Source: Mytilisepta virgata
Lineage: Eukaryota > Mollusca > Bivalvia > Mytilida > Mytilidae
Length of the DNA: 64,000 nt
Assembly (NCBI GenBank): GCA_028015205.1
Contig: CM051510.1
Span: 32,426,580 to 32,490,579, forward strand
Direction of reading: 5' to 3'
Position numbers and translations under genes: made by a program. Positions 46,781 through 58,900 of the stretch are shown here, in pieces. A model generated the notes under the pieces. That model was not told the origin of the DNA. It saw only the letters and a list, made by a program, of their open reading frames with translations, and searched no databases. Position 1 is the stretch's first letter, and every line of letters begins with the position of its first letter.

Positions 46781-48191
46781 TTGAAAAGAATCTGCATATG
46801 ATGGCTGGAAATGAATGTTTAGTCAATTTCCACAACTTTACTTTGATACCCCTAAAGTCTACATGGTCTAGGTCAAGGAAAATTCATTTTTGTTTTTTTT
46901 GTTTGCCTCATACCCTCCTCCATTTTCAAAGAAAAGTTGAAGCCAAACAAAGAATTACCTTGCTTTGGCCTAATCAAAGAAGATAAAAAAAATTATTATA
47001 TGCATTCATTAATCTGCATTTACAATCTCCTAATACAGCATCTCTAAACGATTAAATGATTTTCTGCAATTTTCTGTAATGAAAATGATCAATGAAAGAG
47101 AATCAGAAAAGTACAAAGTGAGGTTGTATACTGCCTTCAACATATAACATTTTCACACAACAAATGTTTCCAGAATATATTTTATAGACCACCTTCACAC
47201 TAATATGTAAATTACAACATAAATATTCTTTCACACATAAAAAAGTTTTAACAAATAAACCAGGACAAATATTTACCACTTGAGCTCGCACAACTTATGC
47301 AGAAAGATTTAAATTTGGCTCATTCAGTGCCATTTATGTTGAGAAAAGTTTTTTTTTTTTTTATAGATGCATGTAATTCTATTTCTTCTGGGTAAATATG
47401 AAAACTCTTGTGTCTCTGATAACCTGAACCAGTGATCAACTTTTAATTTTAGTACACAAATTGACACTGAATGATAAATATTACCAGTAATGAGAATAAT
47501 GGCTAAATTATTGTCTGATACTGACTAACACAACCAAATTTCTTCTCTCCATAGTAATCTGAATTGGAAGATAAATTGTTTCACCTCAACAGAGCCACTG
47601 ATTGATGCAGAAAATATCAAACGTAAAATCAATAACACATGAAAGATGGAAATATCATTCATTTCTTTGTATCACTTCTTTCAACAATTACAAACTACAA
47701 TAAACTTTAAAGAATAAATACTTGGTTTGTGTGATAAAAAATGGCTGTTTCTTCAAACACCTTTCCCTCATATATCAAAGATGTTGTTTAGCTTATATTT
47801 ATATGTTACTGTTGAAATCATAGACTTCAAATAACATTTTCTTGACTCGGACTTTATAATACCTGCTCTGGATCACAATGCAACAAAGTTCACTTCTGTT
47901 GAAGGAAATATAAATCCTCTCTTTCAAGCCTTACTGCCTATACATTGTGAAATAGCAAGACAATATAAAATAGGTGCAAAACATTAACTTTGTCCTCCAA
48001 AAGAACTTTTGTCTGAGATTTGTGACCTTATAAAGCAGTCTTTAGAAATGCATAAATGAGGTCCGTTCTGGCAAAAGGCTATAATCACTATTATTGACAT
48101 TGTCATGATTTTGTTTAGTTATTATTGTTATTATGTTGTTTGTTTGTTAATTGCTTGACCTGTAAGGGTGTAAAATGCAAATAATTAAAGT

Positions 48192-48347
48192 ATAACTAAT
48201 CTTGAAATGCGAATACCTAAAAATCTACAATGAGTTACCGAACAACACATTAATTCACAAATGCGTGTAGTGCGTAAGTGAATTATTAGTGTTTTTCAGT
48301 CACAAGTTGTAGATATTTGGTATTCGAATTTCGAGATTAGTTATTCT
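48192..48347. mobile_element. short MITE-like inverted repeat
   Basis: TAACTAATCTTGAAATGCG continuing to ATCTACAA is inverted at the right end (reverse complement TAACTAATCTCGAAATTCG...ATCTACAA), about 38 bp with a few mismatches. A second inverted pair (TAATTCAC/GTGAATTA) lies inside. About 156 bp, no coding capacity. Confidence 0.65.
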
Positions 48348-48834
48348 GTTTATTACATAGTCATATTCCGTGTTTTCATTGAATTTAACGAGAAAATACA
48401 AGGGATTATGTTTTATGTGACGACGTTTGTATAGCAACGTCATTGGCGAGGCTATTGTTATGTCATTTCCTAGAGTGAAATATGAATTTCGATTTCAATG
48501 GGTGAATTATTTGTTTTGATTTCACTCGGAAATCTAGGTATTTCACCACAGTCAATGTAATAAAGATTATTATTATTATTAAGGAAATAGAAACCCATTT
48601 ACATGTAATTTTTTTTGCAACTTTTCACTGACTGATTGCTTTCTCACCATTTCTGCATAATAATTTCAAGCTATATATGGGTAAGGATCACATAAAGTGT
48701 AAAAATAACGTCCGTTACTAACAGTGGTGTTTTAAATGATTATTTTAGGGTTCCAGAACTTGTTACAGATGAAGAAGTGTTTATTTCATTTTGTATACTT
48801 ATAATAAATAAAATCATTTAAAAAGGTATTTGTT

Positions 48835-48840
48835 TTTATT
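48835..48840 (-). promoter_or_regulatory. candidate NAB poly(A) signal AATAAA
   Basis: TTTATT on the plus strand, 672 bases beyond the NAB stop codon; another AATAAA lies at 48780-48785. I saw no canonical hexamer closer to the stop. Confidence 0.35.
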
Positions 48841-49511
48841 TTTTGGTGATTCTTTGTCTTAAATTTGTCAACGTTTTTCGGCAATTTTTTGGTGACATTT
48901 TCAGTGTTAATGATCTAAATTAATTTAATCTACTTGCCGTAATGTATAAGTCACAAAACATGATCTCATTAGAGAGTTAATGATTGAAACAATTCTTATA
49001 TACTTTGATTCATATAAACTAATAATCTGAAACATTGTGAATATATCAGGTCTAAAACATTAATCCATATAATCATTTATGTAGGTACCAGAAAAGTGGG
49101 CAAAAAAGGAAAGATATGGTTCAGTCAGAAATTTTGCCTTTTAGGCCACATATGTATTCTTATTTCAAGAATTTTTTTCGCTGCAAAGAGCGTAGCACTT
49201 TCCCCAGGTAATTTTCTATAAAAAAATGTACGCAATCAATTCAGTATTATACAAATTTAAACATCATAAGACTTTAAAACATCAATCACCTAAAACCTAT
49301 ACAGAAACATTACCATGAAATTTTAGAAAAAAAGCACAACTACACGATCAATAACAATTGAAATACGAGGTCATTAGCCTACAACATAAATTATCTTCAT
49401 TTTGAATAAAAGAGATCAAAAGTCACATAATCAACAGTCACATGATTAGTATGATTCATGACTTATAATTTACAAAATTTAAACACCTATAAAAAATGAC
49501 ATGAGAATATT

Positions 49512-49915
49512 TCACGAATCTTCACTGACTGGAATATCATTTGATGTACCAAGTGCATTGGAGTCACTGATCACATGATTATTCTGTGAAGATTCATTGG
49601 TTGGATTTATCAGAACTGTATAATCTCCCGTTGAATGTCCATTGCTTTTATTAATAGAAGTCAGAGACCCCAACTCTTCTATTCCATCGATTTCTGGTTC
49701 CTTTAATCCTTTCAATTCCTGGGCAAATCCTTCCATTCCGTATTGCTCAGCAATTCTAAGTCCTTCATCAAATAATGTATCATTCATAAGTTTTGATTTG
49801 GTTAACTGACTCAGCTGTGATGGGTCAAACTGCGCACGTAATTGTGCAGGAAATTCATCTCCGTCTGCAGAGTTATCTCCACATGGTGATGAGCCACCAC
49901 TCGGTAAATCTGAAA
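49512..49915 (-). CDS. nab: NAB last coding exon
   Basis: VSDLPSGGSSPCGDNSADGD, then FDPSQLSQLTKSKLMNDTLF and EGLRIAEQYGMEGFAQEL, ending IPVSEDS and TGA. The EGLRIAEQYGMEGFAQEL helix may match the human NAB1 segment near MEFLCNQAGYERL. Two acceptors six bases apart (TTTGTAG and TTTCAG) both keep frame, with or without two residues. Confidence 0.88.
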
Positions 49916-52900
49916 CTACAAATCAAAATATTTCTGTCAGTTAATTCTAAAAAGATCTGTTCAATGGGACAAATTTTCCAACTGGAAAAAAAAAACGAAA
50001 AAAAATAAAATGTTGAACTAGAATATTACATTTATCTTTGTTGAAGGTATATTTCAATATTAACTGTGTCTTTCTACAGTTACTGTAGCATTGTGTATAA
50101 TAAACAAAACCAGAATTTGGATTATCCCTGATATACCTGAAATATTATCACAGCACTCACATGGTTTTGTGGCAATAATTAATATACCCTTCTATTTTTA
50201 TGACACCTGACAGCTTATAAAGCAATAATAAAAGCAACGTCAAGCATCTGAGCATGTGTCCAGTGCAGTTTAGGGCATATTTTTATCTGTGTGTACATTT
50301 CAGTTAACATGGTCCTTATCTGGAAGTCTTTCAAATTATTTTAGTTTTATTATTTAAAAGTATTTATTAATTACCTGTATCATCGTCTTCAAAACCCAGC
50401 ATGGATATTTATAATTAAGTATTTATTCATAATTACCTGTGTCATCATCTTCAAAACCCAGCATGGATATTCGTGATGCTCTGTAAAGAAATAACAGAAA
50501 ATTTTTCATGCATGTAAACTGTTGAGGACTATTTCTTCTTAAATCTTATCCATTTATGAACCCCAAAAATTCAAGATAAAAAAATACATCTGCTTTTAAT
50601 ACTAACCATTCTGTATAAATTTATCTTTATAATAAGAAAATTATAGCATATCTATGTGTGGGATACGATTTTTTTCTTTACAAGATGCCCAATAAGACAT
50701 TTAGGTAGAGATGGACATGAGAGATTTTAAGTAAAGATGTACTACTATGTAAAGTTGTTGATGTAATGTACTTCACTGTGTTTTGGAACAATGAAATTGA
50801 CAATAAAGTTTCATGCCCAAGACCGTCTTTATGAAATGCTGTCGGACTTGTCAAACAGATTCTCCGTCGGTCAGACAAAGATCATTAAAATTCAGGACCA
50901 AATGTCTGGTGCCTCTCCGGTCCCGACATCATGTTACCATTTCCCATACATGTATGTATATAATTGATAAATATAGAACTAGCAAAATCAGTGCTCCAAC
51001 TTGCCCTAAATTGAAGGGCATTCCACCAATCTTCCCTTTAAGAGTAAACTGTATACCTGTACACACTAATATTTAACAGTGCTTTACTGAAAAGGAGGAG
51101 TGCTTTTATATTGGCCTTATGAAAAGTTCGACTTACTTTTTCATCTTTTTTAGTTCTGTCTGTTCTGTCAAAAGTTTATCCAGTTTATTAAGATTCTGAT
51201 CGTATTGGTCCTGTAAGGTTTTAGCCGTCTCAGCATCACCTCTCTCCTGAGCAGCTTGTATCTGTTTCTTAAATTCTTCCTGCGTTTGCTTCAGTGATGC
51301 AATGTCTTTAATAATGGTTGACATTCTCTCCTGAAATTAAAACAAATATATATTTGTCATAAATTTCTGAAAGAGAAATTTTTCCGCCTTGAAACTACAA
51401 CAAATTTACCTCACTTGCAATGTGACGAGAAATGCTTGACCTTACTGAGCACCAGGGCCCAGTTGTTCAAAAGTTAATCACTTTTTTCACTTTCCATTAT
51501 TTCGATTGTAAAGTAATATTTCTGTACAAAATTTTGCATAGACACATAAAGTCATAGGATTAACCCATCAGAAAATTTTCACTCATTAGGCTTAACCAAA
51601 GAAGCGAAAATTTGAAACTGGAAATTGTGGTTAACTTTTGAACTGGACCCAGATGTCACACAGGTTTTTTTTGGTGAGCATTCACAATGCCAATGCTTAA
51701 ACCTTTTTGCGTTTGCTAGATCTAATTTTGTGTGGTGTGCTATGTGTGGTGCTTTAACCTTTTTGTGTTTCCTAGATCTAATTCTGTGTGGTTTGCTGTG
51801 TGTTTTATTTATTCTTTTGGTGTGTTTTTGTGGTTCAGTCAAACCTGTTGTAAAGGGCTACCTAGAACAATGTCCTTGACATGACCAATGCTTGTAAAAA
51901 TAACCTCTGTATAAAGAGCACCTGTCCATAAAATGCACTTTTTTCTTGTCCAGTTACACACAGGCTTGACTGCATTTTTTTGCTATGTTAGTGTTTGACT
52001 TGTGACTAGGATTTTGGTCCTGTGAAATTTACCAATATTTAAGTAAGAAAAATGAACTTTTACCATAGTTTGAGCTCTCTCGAAAATTAGATCCAAGGGT
52101 CTGTACATTCCTGGATAGGTCTCCAACATACGCAGAAAAGTTGGATCCCAACGAGGTCTCTTAGCAGATGGCAGAACTGTTTCCCCAGCCCTATAATAAA
52201 ATAAAAGTTTTATAGTAAAGTTGAACTGGAGCCCCTCCCTCAAAAAGGAGTTTCAATTGTTACTGTAAGCTTTGTTTTTGTCAACGTGGCTAAAAATATG
52301 CAATAAAAAACTGTGGTTTCATTTATATTTTTGGATAGAGAAAAAACCTCATACTTTGAAATAATTTATTATAGGATTAGTACATGTACATAGAAGGTGA
52401 ACAGGAGTTATCCCTCTTTCCTTACATTACTTTTATCAAATGTGCTTACCTGGAATGACCCTTTGAATACTGATATCCACTGTCCCTAACCACCTGCCTA
52501 GCCAAGGGGAATAAATCTTCTCGTCTTGTTAACAGGGATGGCATGTGTAGACATAACTGTGCAGCTGCTTCATTCACTGATATCTGAAATAAATAATAAA
52601 ATTTATAACACAGAAATTCAAACCATAAAAATTCAAAACTCTCAGTTTGGTATAATTTATTGGGATTTTAAGCTACGGTAGCAAAATTGGCTATTTCATG
52701 ATAGCCATTTTTATTTATGGATAAAGTCAACATATGCTATCAACCTCTGCCTTGTTGTCAATTTAGATCAGATACAAAATCACCGGTAACTCATCTTGAC
52801 TTTTATTTGCCCTTATATAACAAGAACCCATGTTGATCAATGGACAAAAAGCAACATTTTAATTTATAGGGTAGTTAAAGATCTAATGTTAACTTCTAAA

Positions 52901-55900
52901 CAAATTCAGTGACAGAACTTGAAAACTTTATTCCTTGATATCCATGATACTGAAATTGACTTTGAGTGACTGATGGGTACCTTGATTGATTAATGTTTAT
53001 GTCACTTTCACTATAATTGGTTGTACTGGAGCAGTCAGTTATTATATGTATAGAAAAGTATATGGTCCTGGAGAGAACCTCAGACCTTTGCATGACAACT
53101 GGTAATCCTGCAAGACACGCCTCACCACAAGATAGATCTGAACATACAACCTTTATGTTGATAGGCAAGCAATCTTGAATAATTACAACAAAACACTACG
53201 ATGTTATGCAATTTTAAAAACTTTCATCACTCTAATAATCAATCAAGACAGGTTTGATAGGATTGTACCTATCTCACTTCCTCCCCCTACCCTTTCACTT
53301 GTCACGCTCTTTCCCCTACTGATTGACCACAGTCCTAATCCTGGTCTCCCAATATGCTGTCCATCATCTAAGTTAAATTACATCAGATTTTGAGTTTTTG
53401 TAACAAAGAAATAAAATAATACATTTGTGTATGACAGTTTTTCTCCTTTTAAATTTCACAATCAAATATATTCTTTGCCCTTCTAACAATATGAGGAAAT
53501 CCTGCTTTAAGGACAGATTTATATATTTGATACTTTAACCCACTAACAAGCCAAGTAAAAAAATAATAAAAAATCATGTCATAAAAATAAAAGAAAAATA
53601 TAAACCGCATATAAACAAGTGAAAAACATTGAGACATAAAATGACAGCTTGTAAAAATTTACCTGGGTTCAACAGACGGTATGTCAACAAATTATCCTGC
53701 AAAATAATTCCTATTAACATTAACTGATTTAAATTCTGGTAATTTTATATGGATTATTTTAATAGTTTCAATAGAAGAAAGCACCAAAATAAAAAATAAA
53801 AATTGCCTTCTAATTTTCGTAATCTTTCTTTTTTTAAACTAACTTTAATAGTACTTTGAACTATATTCTTGTCAGTATTATCATATGCCAAAAGAGGGAC
53901 ACCAGTGCCTTTAATCTGTTTCTCACAACACTTAATACATATTATATATGTCTTGTTTATTTAACGATTATACTTTATTACATTTTGCAGGGTCAAATGA
54001 AAATAAATATATCTCACTGAATATGATTTTGGTCACAGTACAGTAACCCACTTTATGTTAGCTTCTATAGGACTGGTTTAGCTGAGGACCTATGCAGTTA
54101 ATTGAATTTTTTTTTGCACACCCTCTGAGTGAATTTCTGTCATCTTGTTAAATACATTGGCATAGGTAATTCATATTGTCTTGGAATTGTCATTCTGATA
54201 AAAAATAAAATAGATGGTGCACAATAACACTTTGTACTGAAGATTCCATGAAAGTTGGAATAAAATCCATTCACTGATGTACGAGTACTTGCAGTTAATA
54301 TAGGTGCAGACAGACGGACGGCCAGATGAATTTACACCCCTATACATAACAAACCCATTTAAATAATACACAACAGCAAGTTAGCACATCTCAATAAATT
54401 TTAAAATGCTCAATGAACAATAAAATGGATAACAGGAAAGGCCAACAGGGACATACTTGTACCAATCAATAATAGCAACCCACAGACAGAGCCCCCAACA
54501 AAAAAAATAGCATAAAACAACACAAAAATCTTTTTTTGTGTGTGTCTCATAATCTAAAATTTTCAGTGTAAACTATTTTAAAATGATCCTGTTTTTTATT
54601 TGAGAATTTCACAAACAGCTCACATTTGCTATCTAAAACCTATCTGTTTCTGATTATTTTTACTTGACCAATGCTCAAAAGTACATGTGTTTCCACTTAT
54701 GCAATAAATCTAACAAGTAGGTACATGCAATATGTTAATGACTTTTAAATTTTAACTTATGTTTAAAACAGCTGGTATAACATATACAGATGTAGAAAGA
54801 TAAAAAAAAGTAACCAGATGGATCAAACCCCCACATGATTTCCATAATTTGAAAATACCAATTAATTACCTATTTTAACAAAAAACTAAGGTTTATCACA
54901 AAATCCTGACAAAGTCTGTATAAATCAAGTAAGCATTTTTGTTCATTATATAAATGTTACAAAACCATGATAAATGGTTTTAGACATGTTTAACCTTATA
55001 TACAGGTTCAATCTTGATTTCTCAAGATTCATGATATCACAAAGTGATTAACAGGTCCCAAGAAAATATTTGTACCCTATTTACACCTGATATCTCAAAA
55101 TCATTTACTAGTCCAAGACAACATTTTGAACTATATTTACTCCCAGTGTTTAAACAAAAAAACTTTTCAGTGCCTTTGAGTTCAAGACAATAATGATTTC
55201 ATATGAGTACCTAGAAAAAACCACCAAACTTTGGAAATCAAAGTCAATTAAGATTGGAGTCAAACATTGGATCTGAAATCACAACCTCAAAGTCCAAAGG
55301 CTAGTAATCATTGGTTAATGCTGGTACCAAGACTTCTACTTAAAATAAGAAGTGTTTATAGAAATTTAAACAGGAGTAGTACTGTGGCAATTTAAGATTA
55401 CCATTTTCTGAACTGACGAATCCCAAAATGATCAAAATTTCACCAGCTGAATCTAGCTATCATCATATTTCAATAAAAAAGTTAAAATGGAAATATATAA
55501 TGCTTTTTACAATTTTTCTTTGAGCACTTTACCCTTTCGCAGAGTTGTCCTGGGATTTTCACTTAGGTTTTATATTTCCACCCTACAGGCAAAAATCAAG
55601 AGTTATCTTTCTTAGATTTGATACTTTTACAAAAGACTGAGTGGAAAAAGACCAATATATGAGGATTTTATGGGATTTTAAAATTAGGAAAATGAATTTT
55701 AGATATTTTTTGGCAAAACTGGATGCCAGGGAAGTGTGTATTTCATATCAAACATGCTGAATTTGTCCAAAATTGATTGGAATCTACATTGATTGGAACT
55801 TAATTAAAATGATTTTCTGTTTTTTTATGACCATAAAAAAATTTTTTTAGAGAGATTTTAACCATAAAAACCTGTTTGCTGGCAAATCTTTGCATTTTCA

Positions 55901-58900
55901 AAAATGAACCAGAAATCTATGATTACAAAGTTTGCCTTGTTCCCCCACAAATTTTGGTAACAGGCTGTGTTATTCTCCGAGATGCACCCTGACACCAGGT
56001 AATATGAATTGTAGGTCCCTTGGTATCGGAGAACAGAACTTGGACCTAAAACTTAACCTTAGTCTGATAATAAATAAGTCAAAGTGACCTAATTTTGGTG
56101 TGAGGCTGTGTTGCTTCCTGTAATGCACCCTGACACCATGTAATATGTTTGTAGGTCACTTGGTATCAGAGAACATGAAGAACTGAACTAGGACGTAAAA
56201 CTTAACCTTAGTCAATGAAGCAAGATAAGTAGGTCAGAGCAACCTAATTTTGGTGGGAGGCTGTGTTAATCCCCGAAATGCATCCTATCACCAAATAATA
56301 TGATTGTAGGTCACTTTGTATGTTAAAACTGATTTTTGACATAAAACTTAAAAGCCAGTCAACGGTGTAATATGGGTCATGTGACCTTCATCTTTTGTCA
56401 CATGGTCAGTCTCTTCAATGTGCACCTGCACACAAAAATATATGACCCAAAGTCAACTAGTAATCAAGAACTGGCTGTGGACGCGTACGTGCATGCGGAC
56501 ATGGACGCCGGGGATACTCCATTAGTCCCCCTCAACTTTGTTGAGGCCAACTAAAAAGACTGGAAAAACATATTTTATTCAGATTTTAAGTAAAATAAAG
56601 AACAAATGGCCTGCAATCAATGCTCTTTAATATTAACAATGAAGTAGCCATTCAAGTCTGCCATCTTGTCAAGGAAGCCATTCTGCTAGAGTTACTTCCT
56701 GTGGGGGAATCCATCAGTGAAAGGGTTAAATAATGAATTAAAACGTTGATATTTTTTTTCTTCAGGGTTTAGGACTAACCACGGTCAAAACTGAAAACTT
56801 CCTGGGTTCACCTAAAACATAGCGCTAGAGTGCTGATCTGCAGCACTGCTGCTAAATTTTTTGCACTAACCTCATTTTCCTATGCCTTATTGTTTGTTTT
56901 GAGACTTAACAGGGTTTCTGACCTTAATAATTAAACACTGGTTTTACTGTCATGCTGATACTGCACTAACATATTATAAATTTACTTCAAATCTACCATT
57001 TTGCAATAGAATAATTGATCTTTGAACAAATTTGGTGACATTTATACAGGGTTCATACACATTTTTTACAACAAAATTCAAGGACATTTCAAGGACTTTA
57101 AAGGACCAATTTCCAAATTTTCAAGGACCAGAAATCAACAGATATGGACAATTTAAATCCATATGGTTATGACCTATATGTAACTGTAAGAGAGCAAACA
57201 TTCTTTAGTTTAATTAAAGGTTTAATTTTGAACAATAAACAATCTTCAGCCATGCCTTATACTGTGGCTTTTCTAGCCATACATCCGAGAATTTACATTT
57301 CCCAGGCATGTCATCAACGTTCTTTCGAACTACTTTCAGTTTCGGTTTGCTCACTGTGACTAAATTCATCGGCAAAATACATTTAATCAAGTAAATGAAA
57401 GATGTTTTATTAGTAAAGTTAATTTAAGTTACCAAAAAATCAATCTGGATCGTTTAATTACTAAAATTTTTACGCAAAGTCAGATTTATATCTTGACCGT
57501 ATCACAGAAATTACTACGCGCCGGTTTCACAGAAAAGTAGCTATTTTTAGAAAAGGGAAAGTACGCGAAACTTATATAAAGTCTTGACAAAAATACCGAT
57601 AAACGCGAGACCGAGTGATCTGAAAACGAATTAAAAACACTTTTATGACAGAATATTTAACCAATTTTTTTGATTCTTCAGAAACACAGTTTTTCAAGGA
57701 GTTTCAAGGACCTCCTTTGAATTTCAAGTACTTTCAAGGCCTTATTTTCCAATTTTCAATTTCAAGTACTTTCCAGGTTTTCAAGCACCCGTGCGAACCC
57801 TGTTTATACTATTCCATTTAGAAATTATGTTGGACGGATATCTTTAACCAGAAATTCAACTAATGGATAAGCTGAATGGTTGATTAAAGACCATCACAAT
57901 CCATGAATAACTAGAACTGTGAGTGACCTCACTGATACCCCTGGTTGCAATACTAGGCGTTGCACTTACAAGCTTCAAACCCATAAGTTGGATTATCTCC
58001 TTTTACAATCTTCCTACATGTAAATCTACATATGATGCCCAACCTTCATATAACGTTCTATCAAAATGCATTGAACGTTTAGGAATTGCTCTGACAAGCT
58101 TTAAATTTTAAAACCCTTAAGTTTGATTATCTCCCTTTGCAAGCATCCAGCAATAATTATCTTGCTTCATGCACATCTACATATGAGGCCCAACCTTCAT
58201 ATGAAGTTTCATAAAAATGAATTGAACGGTTTAGGAAGAGTTGTGCTTACAAGCTTTAAATATGCAAAACCCTTAAGATGGATTATCTCCCTTTGCAAGC
58301 ATCCGGCGATAATTATTGTTCATCATGCATATCTACATATGATGCCCAACCTCCCTATAAAGTTTCCTCTAAATGCATTGAAAGGTTCAGGAGGAGTTAC
58401 ACGTAAGTTTTAAACATGTAAAACCATTAAGATGAATTATCTCCTTTGCTAGCATATGATGCCCAACCTTCATATAAAGTCTCATCAAAATCCACTGAAC
58501 TGTTTAGGAGGAGTTGCACTCACAATGTACATGGACAAAAGGGGAAATTTGATTTCATCTTAGAATGAAATAAAGGTTAATCAATGACAGTTATTCCATT
58601 ATGTACAAAATGTATTAGTATAGGAAGCATATATTGACTGCCACTGTAAAAGGAGGGTGGTTGGGTAGGGTAGGATAATTTAAACTTCTGTAGCGGCCAT
58701 TAGCATACTCTTTTTTTGGAAAAATAAGACGGTGTTTCAGAGATACACTGGGAAATTTGAGGAACAATAAATAAGACAGTGTTTCAGAGATACATGGGGA
58801 TATTTGAGGAACAGAATTTAAGACAGTGTTTCAGAGATATACGGGGAAATTTGAGGAACAGTATAGAAGACAGTGTTTCAGAGATACACAGGGGTATTTG

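Larger units (their letters stand above)
35661..48779. other. intergenic region upstream of YEATS2 and downstream of NAB
   Basis: About 13 kb of AT-rich sequence without a gene I can support. It holds the repeats listed separately: SINE fragments, an RT relic at 37040-37835, a 1.6-kb inverted-repeat element at 38028-39611, tandem repeats at 41330-41595, a SINE at 42777-43034, a pearl-like element at 45598-46780 and a MITE at 48192-48347. I see nothing notable in 39620-41300, 43050-45590 and 46790-48180. Confidence 0.6.

Noticed and set aside
51579..51879. Overlapping frames on both strands between NAB exons
   Set aside because: They lie in an intron bounded by confirmed NAB exons; the K/H-rich frame arises from a local imperfect duplication (two TTTGTGTTT-AGATCTAAT segments).
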